Shown here piece by piece: positions 1 to 6,295 of a DNA stretch of 6,316 nt. Origin of the DNA: a bacterium (lineage in GTDB: Bacteria > SM23-31 > JAUVVT01); assembly GCA_030604505.1 (NCBI GenBank), contig JAUVVT010000117.1, forward strand, positions 1-6,316. Reading direction: 5' to 3'. The notes under the pieces were generated by a model. It did no database searches. It was given only the letters and a program-made list of their open reading frames with translations, and was not told the DNA's origin. The position numbers and the translations under genes are program-made. Position 1 is the stretch's first letter, and each line of letters opens with the position of its first letter.

Positions 1-267
1 ACCGATTCTAATCCATCGGATAAAATCGAAAAAATATGGAATGCAAGAAGACCATCAAAAGAAGAAATAGAATCCGGCGATGAATATTATATTATACCAA
101 AAACTAAAATTGGGAAGGTAAGCTTGGGAATTTTCTTTTTTGGATTTTCACTTTTTGTAGTTGGAACATTTTTGGGTATGACTGGTACATGGATTGCCTC
201 TCTTTTAGCTGTGCTTGGGATGTTGATTTATTTTCTGGGCGGATTTATGAAATTTGCACTTGAATAA
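1..267 (+). CDS. C-terminal part of an unrecognised small membrane protein (5' end outside window)
   Basis: Frame 1 is open from the first base to a TAA at 265-267 and encodes 88 residues. No credible start or ribosome binding site is visible inside it, so the gene almost certainly begins upstream. The first 40 residues are polar and charged, with many Lys, Glu, Asp and Tyr. Two hydrophobic stretches follow, at about residues 41-59 (Phe-rich, ending in FVVGTFLG) and 62-82 (WIASLLAVLGMLIYFLGG), separated by a short MTGT turn. This suggests a cytosolic domain or linker followed by a hairpin of two membrane helices close to the C-terminus, which ends KFALE. I do not recognise the family and assign no function. 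It shares the strand of serA but is 223 bp away, with a promoter-like sequence between, so operon membership is doubtful. The reading frame and membrane character are seen directly; the topology is inferred. Confidence 0.7.
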   Translation, partial: TDSNPSDKIEKIWNARRPSKEEIESGDEYYIIPKTKIGKVSLGIFFFGFSLFVVGTFLGMTGTWIASLLAVLGMLIYFLGGFMKFALE

Positions 268-426
268 AAATTTTTGATATATAGACTTAAAAATAATATA
301 CTTAGCCCATAATTATAAAAGTCAGGCGGTTTAAAACAGCAGAAAAATTTGTTTGACTTTAAAACATTTATAATATAAATTACATTTAAAATTGAATAAA
401 AATAGTTGAATTAATCTTTTAAGTAA

Positions 427-455
427 TTGAAAAATCTCATATTTAAGAATAAATA
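427..455 (+). promoter_or_regulatory. Candidate sigma-70-type promoter for serA
   Basis: TTGAAA at 427-432 is followed, after a 17-bp spacer, by TAAATA at 450-455. Transcription would start near 462, about 30 bases before the serA ATG. A second, poorer pair lies upstream: TTGACT at 353-358 and TATAAA at 374-379, with only 15 bp between. The whole 268-490 gap is extremely AT-rich, so promoter-like hexamers are expected by chance. I see no GC-rich hairpin terminator for the upstream gene and no recognisable riboswitch in this gap. Confidence 0.3.
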
Positions 456-490
456 AATTCATATAAATTGACTAAATCAGAGTGAGAAAA

Positions 491-2089
491 ATGAATAATA
501 AGATTAAGATATTAATAGCGACAAAGTTAAATCCGGTGGTTTGCGATATACTAAAAAACGGCGGACTTGAGCCGGTTGTTATGGAAAATATATCGGATGG
601 ACTCGAATCTGTTATTGGTGATTTTCACGGATTAATCGTAAGGAGTGAAAAGGTTACCGAATCCGTTATTGAAGCAGGGAAAAGTCTGAAATTGATTGTG
701 CGGGCCGGTTCAGGAGTAAATACTATCGACCTTGAAAATGCTTCAAAAAGAAATATTCTTGTGTTGAATACGCCTAATGCAAATTCCAATTCAGTCGCTG
801 AACTTGTTTTTGCGTATATGCTTGTCAAGTCGAGATATGTGTTAATAGCTGATTCTTCTACAAAAGAAGGAAAATGGCTTAAGAAAAAACTGATGGGCAG
901 CGAGCTTGCAGAAAAAACTCTCGGTATAATCGGCGTTGGTAATATTGGCAGCAGACTTATAAGAAAAGCTAAAGGATTTGATATGAATGTTATCTGCTAT
1001 GACCCGATATTATCGGCTGAGCGGGCAAAAACATTAGAAGTTGATATGGTTTCACTTGAAGAGATTTTTAAAAATAGTGATTTCATTACGCTTCACGTTC
1101 CTTTGACTTCAAATACCAAAAATATGATAACATATGATCTTCTTAAATTGATGAAAGATGATACTATGATTATAAATGCATCAAGGGCAGAATTAATAAA
1201 TGAGGAAGAACTTAAAAAGATTTTAAAAGAGAAGCCCAGTGTTACATTCGCTGCCGACCTCTTTTACGAAGGAGATATTGAAGGAGAGAAAAGCATTGCA
1301 AAGTTTGGAGACCAGATTGTTATGACACCACACATTGGTGCCAGTACAAAAGACGCCAATTACCGAACCGCAAAACAAAGCGCTGAACAGACTGTCGGCT
1401 TCTTTAATGCTGGGATTATCAAAAATACCGTTAATCTTATCGAGATTCCTTCTGATTTTAATACTAATTTTATGAATCTTGCCATGCTGCTCGGTAAATT
1501 TGCTTATTATATGATAAAAGATTATGGACAGCCCTATGAGGTAAAGGTAACATGTTATGGAAATCTGAATAAATATACTTCAATTTTATTGAAATCGGGA
1601 ATAATGGGAGTCCTTGATAATTTCCTCGAAGAGAAAATTACTCCGAATATTGCGGAGAATATTGCTCAGGAGAATGGAATAATAATAACACCGAGGGAAC
1701 CGGACGAACTTAAAGGACACGGTGATTCTATTACGCTTGATGTTGTTGCAAAACATGAAAACAAATATTTGGAGACAAGTGTTAGAGGAACAATCTCAGC
1801 AGAAAATGAACTTATTATCAGGCGTATTGATAAATTTGAAAGTGTTGATGTTACTCCGGCAGGTAATATTTCCGTATTTACTTATGATGACAGAAAAGGT
1901 ATTTCCGGAAAGATTGGTGATATTTTTAGCAAAAATAATATTAACATCCTTGACGGAAGATATAAGACGAGCAGCGATGGTGAATTGGCTATAGCCATAC
2001 TAAAAACTTCTTGTCCGGTAAAAGATAAAATTATTGTTGATATTAAAGAAAAAATCGGTGCATATAATGCCTTTAGCGTCTATTTATAA
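491..2089 (+). CDS. serA: D-3-phosphoglycerate dehydrogenase, long form with ASB and ACT domains
   Basis: Probably oxidises 3-phosphoglycerate to 3-phosphohydroxypyruvate with NAD+, the first step of the phosphorylated serine pathway, in the cytosol. The product is 532 residues from ATG 491, typical of type I enzymes. Domain order: substrate-binding halves at about 5-100 and 280-312 around an NAD-binding Rossmann domain (GVGNIG at 148-153, with Asp171 ending the next strand), an intervening ASB-like domain at about 322-450, and an ACT domain at 459-532. Arg51-Ser52, the RAGSGVNTID segment (71-80), Arg232 and His281 in TPHIGAST match the family. Tyr465, Asp467 and Asn485 align with serine-binding ACT positions, so feedback inhibition by serine is plausible. 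Oddities: NASRAE replaces the usual NxxRG, and DLFYEGD (256-262) replaces DVFxxEP, so the catalytic Glu appears displaced or absent. An in-frame GTG at 482 would add three residues. ATG 491 is preferred because GTGAG lies just before it, but this ribosome site is weak. A related 2-hydroxyacid dehydrogenase is the alternative. Confidence 0.88.
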   Translation: MNNKIKILIATKLNPVVCDILKNGGLEPVVMENISDGLESVIGDFHGLIVRSEKVTESVIEAGKSLKLIVRAGSGVNTIDLENASKRNILVLNTPNANSNSVAELVFAYMLVKSRYVLIADSSTKEGKWLKKKLMGSELAEKTLGIIGVGNIGSRLIRKAKGFDMNVICYDPILSAERAKTLEVDMVSLEEIFKNSDFITLHVPLTSNTKNMITYDLLKLMKDDTMIINASRAELINEEELKKILKEKPSVTFAADLFYEGDIEGEKSIAKFGDQIVMTPHIGASTKDANYRTAKQSAEQTVGFFNAGIIKNTVNLIEIPSDFNTNFMNLAMLLGKFAYYMIKDYGQPYEVKVTCYGNLNKYTSILLKSGIMGVLDNFLEEKITPNIAENIAQENGIIITPREPDELKGHGDSITLDVVAKHENKYLETSVRGTISAENELIIRRIDKFESVDVTPAGNISVFTYDDRKGISGKIGDIFSKNNINILDGRYKTSSDGELAIAILKTSCPVKDKIIVDIKEKIGAYNAFSVYL

Positions 2090-2134
2090 AAGATTTACGA
2101 TTTAGAATAGGACATTTTTTATTTAAAAAAAAAT

Positions 2135-2140
2135 AGGAGG
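2135..2140 (+). promoter_or_regulatory. Perfect Shine-Dalgarno site fixing a TTG start
   Basis: AGGAGG ends six bases before TTG 2147. The next in-frame ATG is at 2165, 24 bases downstream of the site and too far to be served by it. The residues encoded between them (SDFKL) lead directly into the conserved MIPGP segment. The strong site therefore supports initiation at TTG. Confidence 0.75.
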
Positions 2141-2146
2141 TTACGA

Positions 2147-3256
2147 TTGAGTGATTTCAAGTTAATGATACCCGGACCGGTTTATGTTCGACCGGAGGTT
2201 TTGAATGTTATGAGTAGCATACCCTGGGGACACAGGGACGCTGTGGAAACTCCAAAGCGTATGAAACCAATTAGAGAAAATTTAAAAAAGTTGCTTTATT
2301 TAGAAAATAGCGATTACGAAATAATTGTTTCCAGTTCTTCCGGTACAGGATTAATGGAAGCAGCAATACTAAATTGTGTTGCTGACGATGAAAGTGTTCT
2401 ATGTATAAGCATAGGTGCATTTGGTGACTTGTGGCATAAGATAGTTGAAAGCTGCGGCAAAAAAGCTGTTAAGGCTTCATTTGAGCCGGGAAATGCTGCC
2501 GACCCTCAGGTTATCGAAAGATACTTAAAAGATGAAAATTTCAGTGCTGTTACAATTACACATAATGAAACGAGTACCGGTGTGGTTAATCCTGTGAAGG
2601 AAATAGCAGATATAGCCAAAAAATACGATGCATTTGTGATGGTAGATGCAGTCAGTTCTATGGCAGGGATTCCAATTTCGGTTAATGAGTGGAATATTGA
2701 TGTGATTGTTGCATCTACACAAAAATGTTTTGGTCTTCCACCGGGGCTTGCTGTCGGTGCGGTTAGCGGTGAAGCAATGAAAAAGTCTGAAATGGTTAAA
2801 AGAAAGGGAACATATTTTAATTTTCTTTCTTTCAGAGATTCTAACGCCAAAGACCAGACGCCCACTACTCCTAACGAAGCATTGATTGATACTTTAAACT
2901 TCCAGCTTAACTATATTATAAATGAGGAGGGGCTGGAAAATAGGTTCATCAGACATTCCAAACTTGCCAATATTGTGAGAGATTGGATTGGAAAAGACCA
3001 TCAGGGATTTAAATTGTTCCCTTCTTATGATGTTGCATCTGATACCGTAACATGTATTCAACATCCTCCCGAGCTTGATAAGAACTCAATAAAAAGCCAG
3101 CTCAGGGAAAAAGGTTATCTCTTTGACGGTGGATATAAAAAACTTGTGGCAAAAGGTTATCATACATTCAGAGTACCGACAATGGGTGATATGACAGAAG
3201 ATATTTTGAATGAATATTTATCCCATATTGATAATATTATTAAAAAAAATGACTAA
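2147..3256 (+). CDS. Class V PLP-dependent aminotransferase (alanine/serine-glyoxylate type; possible phosphoserine aminotransferase)
   Basis: A 369-residue cytosolic fold-type I transaminase, full length for the alanine-glyoxylate/serine-pyruvate aminotransferase family. Visible landmarks in order: N-terminal PGPVYVRPEV (9-18), WGHRD (27-31), the phosphate-binding SSGTG loop (64-68), HNETSTG (139-145), Asp167 in MVDAVSS that should hold the PLP ring nitrogen, Lys193 in ASTQKCFGLPPG as the Schiff-base lysine, QTPTTPN (237-243), and Arg342 in FRVPTMGD as the likely substrate-carboxylate arginine. No key residue is missing. It begins 57 bp after serA on the same strand, with no GC-rich terminator between. 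That supports a role as the phosphohydroxypyruvate transaminase that gives phosphoserine, as known for some class V enzymes outside the classical SerC group. Sequence alone cannot exclude glyoxylate or pyruvate as the acceptor, so no symbol is given. The start is TTG, chosen because of the AGGAGG six bases upstream. An intrinsic terminator follows at 3312. Confidence 0.9.
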   Translation: MSDFKLMIPGPVYVRPEVLNVMSSIPWGHRDAVETPKRMKPIRENLKKLLYLENSDYEIIVSSSSGTGLMEAAILNCVADDESVLCISIGAFGDLWHKIVESCGKKAVKASFEPGNAADPQVIERYLKDENFSAVTITHNETSTGVVNPVKEIADIAKKYDAFVMVDAVSSMAGIPISVNEWNIDVIVASTQKCFGLPPGLAVGAVSGEAMKKSEMVKRKGTYFNFLSFRDSNAKDQTPTTPNEALIDTLNFQLNYIINEEGLENRFIRHSKLANIVRDWIGKDHQGFKLFPSYDVASDTVTCIQHPPELDKNSIKSQLREKGYLFDGGYKKLVAKGYHTFRVPTMGDMTEDILNEYLSHIDNIIKKND

Positions 3257-3267
3257 TATACATTACG

Positions 3268-3284
3268 ATTATAAATTTTATAAT
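3268..3284. repeat. 17-bp AT-only palindrome after the aminotransferase gene
   Basis: ATTATAAA (3268-3275) and TTTATAAT (3277-3284) are exact reverse complements around one T. The symmetry suits a dimeric regulator site. It contains no G or C, however, and lies in very AT-rich DNA, so chance is a real possibility. Confidence 0.35.
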
Positions 3285-3311
3285 TTTACTCATTAAATAT
3301 TTATACTTATT

Positions 3312-3342
3312 AAAAAAGCATACTTAAATGTATGCTTTTTTT
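3312..3342 (+). terminator. Intrinsic terminator after the serA-aminotransferase unit
   Basis: AAAAAAGCATAC (3312-3323) pairs perfectly with GTATGCTTTTTT (3330-3341) across a 6-base loop, TTAAAT, and the transcript runs into seven T residues (3336-3342). The inner GC-containing part of the stem (GCATAC/GTATGC) is six pairs. The rest is an A-tract/T-tract, so it could also terminate on the other strand, although no gene converges here. It lies 55 bases after the aminotransferase stop and 43 bases before glgA, and it divides the window into two transcription units. Confidence 0.8.
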
Positions 3343-3345
3343 GTT

Positions 3346-3365
3346 ACTTATGAGTTTTCATAAGT
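3346..3365 (+). promoter_or_regulatory. Perfect inverted repeat in the glgA leader
   Basis: ACTTATGA (3346-3353) and TCATAAGT (3358-3365) are exact reverse complements separated by GTTT. The element sits between the upstream terminator and the glgA ribosome site (AGGGAG, 3371-3376). It could be a DNA operator or an RNA hairpin just before the Shine-Dalgarno site. No regulator can be named, and I find no convincing promoter hexamers in the 42 bases between the terminator and glgA. Confidence 0.45.
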
Positions 3366-3384
3366 CAATCAGGGAGAAGATGAC

Positions 3385-4827
3385 ATGAAAGTTTTATTTG
3401 TTTCGCCGGAGGTTGCCCCTTTTGCGAAAACAGGTGGGCTTGCTGATGTAACAGGGGCAATGCCAAAAGAACTTGACAAATTGGGAGTCGAAGTTAAAAT
3501 TATGATGCCCGGGTACAGCATAATAGATAAAAACAAATTCAAAATAAAAAAAATAAAAGGTGATTTCAGCGTTTATGTGGGCGGAAAATCAAAATCCGGA
3601 ACAATAAGCAAATGTAAAATTGGCAGAAAAATTGAAGTTATCTTTGTTAATAACAAAGAATACTTTGACCGTGACGGGTTATACGGGGATAAGAACGGAG
3701 ATTATCCCGATAACCTTCAAAGATTTACATTTTTTTGTAAAGGAATTTTAGAGGTTTTAAAAGTAATCGGCTGGAAACCGGATATAATTCACTGCCATGA
3801 CTGGCAGGTGGGTCTTGTGCCGGCTTATTTGAAGACGATTTATCGGAGCGACACTTTTTACCAGAACATCTCATCTGTTTTTACTATTCACAATATGGCT
3901 CATCAGGGAAATTTTACAACAGATTTATATTATATAATCGGATTAGGCTGGGAAGAATTTGTTTTCGATAAGATTGAGTTTCATGGAAAGTTCAGTCTGA
4001 TTAAAGCAGGGATAGTTTATTCAAACATTATTACCACAGTTAGCGAAAGCTACAGCAGGGAAATCCAGACAAGTGAGTTTGGTTTTGGACTTGAAGGTGT
4101 TCTCAAATGGAGGTCGGATGATCTTTACGGTATAGTCAATGGCATTGATTATAATGTCTGGAGTCCGGGGAAGGACGGTTATATTGAACATAAATACAAT
4201 CTGAAAACAATCAAAAACAAGGCGGCTAATAAGAGAAAATTGCTTGAAATTTGCGGACTGGCAATTGACAAAGATTTAGAGGTGCCCTTAATAGGTTTTA
4301 TCTCAAGATTAGCCGAACAAAAGGGTCTTGATTTAATCGAAGAGTGTATAGAGGAATTGATGGGCTTTGAGCTTCAGTTGGTCGTACTTGGTACTGGAGA
4401 AGAAAAATATGAAACAATGCTGAAGTCAATATGCGAAAAATACCCCAAAAAAATATCGCTGAATCTAAAGTTTGATGAGGAACTCGCGCATTTGATATAT
4501 GCAGGGTCAGATATGTTTCTGATGCCTTCAAAGTTTGAACCCTGCGGACTTGGACAGTTGATATCCCTGAAATACGGCACTGTCCCGATTGTTCATAAAA
4601 CAGGTGGATTGGCTGATACGATAGAAGAGTTCGATTTAGACGAAAACTCAGGAAACGGATTTGTATTTGAAAGTTATTTATCGATTGAACTCATCTCGAC
4701 AATAGAAAGGGCTCTAAGTCTTTATAAAGATAAAAAAGCATGGAAAACACTGGTATCAAATTGTATGAAATCGGATTTTTCATGGAAGGCTTCGGGTAAG
4801 AAATATATAGAGCTTTATGAAAAATAA
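3385..4827 (+). CDS. glgA: Glycogen synthase, ADP-glucose type (GT5)
   Basis: Adds glucose from ADP-glucose to the non-reducing ends of alpha-1,4-glucan, making glycogen in the cytosol. The 480-residue length is normal for bacterial GlgA, and both GT-B halves are intact. N-terminal half: the KTGGLADV nucleotide-sugar motif at 15-22, HCHDWQ (136-141), HNMAHQG (169-175, with His169 in the acceptor/active-site region) and TVSESYSREI (218-227). C-terminal half: NGIDYNVWSP (252-261), SRLAEQKG (307-314, with Arg308 and Lys313 as the phosphate-binding pair), PSKFEPCGLGQ (381-391, with Glu385 as the conserved glutamate), and a second KTGGLADT at 405-412. These motifs separate it from sucrose synthases and simple GT4 enzymes. 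The start is ATG, with AGGGAG (3371-3376) eight bases upstream. It has a small palindromic leader and is followed after 29 bp by pgi, so the two are probably cotranscribed. No glgB, glgC or glgP is in the window. Confidence 0.96.
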   Translation: MKVLFVSPEVAPFAKTGGLADVTGAMPKELDKLGVEVKIMMPGYSIIDKNKFKIKKIKGDFSVYVGGKSKSGTISKCKIGRKIEVIFVNNKEYFDRDGLYGDKNGDYPDNLQRFTFFCKGILEVLKVIGWKPDIIHCHDWQVGLVPAYLKTIYRSDTFYQNISSVFTIHNMAHQGNFTTDLYYIIGLGWEEFVFDKIEFHGKFSLIKAGIVYSNIITTVSESYSREIQTSEFGFGLEGVLKWRSDDLYGIVNGIDYNVWSPGKDGYIEHKYNLKTIKNKAANKRKLLEICGLAIDKDLEVPLIGFISRLAEQKGLDLIEECIEELMGFELQLVVLGTGEEKYETMLKSICEKYPKKISLNLKFDEELAHLIYAGSDMFLMPSKFEPCGLGQLISLKYGTVPIVHKTGGLADTIEEFDLDENSGNGFVFESYLSIELISTIERALSLYKDKKAWKTLVSNCMKSDFSWKASGKKYIELYEK

Positions 4828-4846
4828 AAAAGTAATAAAAATTTAT

Positions 4847-4851
4847 AGGAG
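4847..4851 (+). promoter_or_regulatory. Ribosome binding site deciding the GTG start of pgi
   Basis: AGGAG ends five bases before GTG 4857. The next in-frame ATG is at codon 11 (4887), too far away to use this site, so the GTG is preferred. The site lies in the 29-bp gap after glgA, which has no hairpin, consistent with cotranscription. Confidence 0.65.
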
Positions 4852-4856
4852 TATTT

Positions 4857-6254
4857 GTGAAGATAAAATATAATTTTAATAATTTGATGTCGGACAATAT
4901 TGGTGAGGGCAGCGGAGTTTCAGAGGAAGAAATAGATTCTTTATCCGGCAGGTGTAAAGAGATAGATTCAAATCTCAAGAAAATGAGAAAGGAAGGAAAA
5001 ATACATTTTTTTGACCTTCCTTATCAGGAAAATGTCGTTAAGGATATAAAGGATTATGCGGGAACTGTTGCCGATAAGTTTGAAAATTTAGTTATACTTG
5101 GCATTGGGGGCTCTGCGTTGGGGGGGATTGCATTACACAAGGCATTGAATCATCCTTATTATAATATCTTATCAAAAGACAAACGAAAAACTCCCAGAAT
5201 ATTTTTTCTCGACAATATTGACCCGGATACACATTCTGCAATTTTTGATATAATTGATGTTAGAACCTCCTGTTTTACTTTTATCAGTAAATCCGGAAGC
5301 ACCGCTGAGACCAATGCACAGTTCCTGATATTCATGGGAAAATTAAAAGAAATTTTAGGGAACGAATTAAAAGACCATATTGTCTTTATCACTGATAAAG
5401 AAAAAGGAAATTTCAGAAAGATTGCGGATGATGAGGGAATAAAGAGCTTTATTATTCCTGATGGTGTTGGGGGAAGATTTTCAGTACTTACACCTGTCGG
5501 ACTTCTTCCGGCGGCAGTGGTCGGGATTGATATTGAAAAACTTTTAGAAGGTGCTGCTTTAATGGATAAAATCTGTGAAAAGCAGAATATATGGGAAAAT
5601 CCGGCTTATATGAATGCAGTTCTTCATTATATACTCGATACAAAGAAAGGGAAAAATATTTCCGTTATGATGTCTTATTCGGATGCATTGTTCGGGATAG
5701 CCGACTGGTATAGGCAGTTGTGGGCTGAAAGTCTGGGTAAAAAATATTCTACGGACGGTGAAATTGTTCACGTCGGTCAGACGCCGGTTAAAGCTCTCGG
5801 AGTGACAGACCAGCATTCACAATTGCAGTTGTATAATGAAGGTCCAAATGATAAGATTATAACTTTGCTCGGGACAGAAAAATTTAATTCAGAAATAATG
5901 TTAGGTTCTTTTTATCAGAACATAGAAGGAATTTCTTATCTTTCGGGGCATTCATTGAATGAACTTCTGTTTGCGGAACTAACTGCCACTGAAACAGCGC
6001 TGACAAAAAACAACAGGCCAAATTGTTCTATAATATTACCCGAAATAAATGAGTTAGCTCTGGGGCAGATATTTTTTATGCTCGAGGTACAGACCGCATT
6101 CTCCGGCTGTCTGTATAACATTAATCCCTTTGACCAGCCGGGCGTGGAAATGGGCAAACAATTTGCGTATGGCTTGCTGGGCAGAAAAGGATTCGGAGAT
6201 AAAAAAGCTGAAATTGAAAACAGAAAAAAGAAAAACGAAAAATATATCATATAA
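4857..6254 (+). CDS. pgi: Glucose-6-phosphate isomerase
   Basis: Interconverts glucose-6-phosphate and fructose-6-phosphate in the cytosol, linking glycolysis/gluconeogenesis with the glucose-phosphate pool that feeds glycogen. The protein has 465 residues, close to the short bacterial form (about 450) and shorter than the roughly 550-residue E. coli/animal form. The two SIS domains carry all expected motifs: GIGGSALGG (82-90), ISKSGSTAETN (143-153, the sugar-phosphate-binding loop), GVGGRFSVLTPVG (203-215), WAESLGKK (289-296, with Glu291 as the catalytic base), TDQHSQ (317-322, with His320 for ring opening), and the C-terminal signature NPFDQPGVEMGK (423-434) ending in the conserved Lys434. 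A Lys/Glu-rich tail (449-462) follows the fold and probably has no catalytic role. The start is GTG with AGGAG five bases upstream. Codons 88-90 create a run of seven G. The stop codon lies inside a downstream hairpin. Probably the second gene of a glgA-pgi operon. Confidence 0.96.
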   Translation: MKIKYNFNNLMSDNIGEGSGVSEEEIDSLSGRCKEIDSNLKKMRKEGKIHFFDLPYQENVVKDIKDYAGTVADKFENLVILGIGGSALGGIALHKALNHPYYNILSKDKRKTPRIFFLDNIDPDTHSAIFDIIDVRTSCFTFISKSGSTAETNAQFLIFMGKLKEILGNELKDHIVFITDKEKGNFRKIADDEGIKSFIIPDGVGGRFSVLTPVGLLPAAVVGIDIEKLLEGAALMDKICEKQNIWENPAYMNAVLHYILDTKKGKNISVMMSYSDALFGIADWYRQLWAESLGKKYSTDGEIVHVGQTPVKALGVTDQHSQLQLYNEGPNDKIITLLGTEKFNSEIMLGSFYQNIEGISYLSGHSLNELLFAELTATETALTKNNRPNCSIILPEINELALGQIFFMLEVQTAFSGCLYNINPFDQPGVEMGKQFAYGLLGRKGFGDKKAEIENRKKKNEKYII

Positions 6255-6281
6255 ATTTCCCCTCTTGCGAGGGGAAATTTA
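6252..6281 (+). terminator. Perfect 13-bp hairpin overlapping the pgi stop codon; probable terminator or palindromic repeat
   Basis: Positions 6252-6264 (the stop TAA, then ATTTCCCCTC) pair without mismatch with 6269-6281 (GAGGGG then AAATTTA) across the loop TTGC. The stem core is CCCCTC/GAGGGG. There is no T-run directly after the stem; six T residues occur only at 6290-6295. It is therefore either a terminator using the TTTA arm and the later T-run, or a dispersed palindromic element that also protects the 3' end of the mRNA. Confidence 0.6.
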
Positions 6282-6295
6282 ATAGAAAGTTTTTT

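Noticed and set aside
330..366. Direct repeat TTTAAAACA (330-338 and 358-366) and the inverted pair AAAGTCA/TGACTTT (318-324 and 354-360)
   Set aside because: Both are short, almost all A/T and in a very AT-rich gap; they are likely chance and too weak to call a regulatory site or riboswitch.
353..379. Promoter-like TTGACT and TATAAA
   Set aside because: The spacer is only 15 bp (10 bp to the better TATAAT at 369-374), and a better-spaced pair lies nearer serA.
1722..1994. 90-codon frame in another + strand phase inside serA
   Set aside because: It sits inside the conserved ASB-like and ACT regions of SerA and shows no sign of a frameshift or overlapping gene.
2114..2134. Possible terminator between serA and the aminotransferase gene (T-run followed by A-run)
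   Set aside because: The stem would contain only A-T pairs and it runs straight into the AGGAGG; it is unlikely to stop transcription.
2506..2865. 119-codon open frame on the - strand inside the aminotransferase gene
   Set aside because: It lies wholly antisense to a well-conserved enzyme, has no clear family signature, and is explained by codon use on the + strand.
3302..3307. TATACT as a -10 box for glgA
   Set aside because: No acceptable -35 lies 16-18 bp upstream, and a transcript starting there would pass through the terminator at 3312-3342.
4691..4978. 95-codon - strand frame across the glgA-pgi junction
   Set aside because: It overlaps two certain genes and crosses their shared ribosome-site region; there is no independent support.
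5936..6250. 104-codon open frame on the - strand inside pgi
   Set aside because: Its Phe/Ser-rich start is the complement of the Lys-rich tail of Pgi; it is an antisense shadow with no recognisable protein features.
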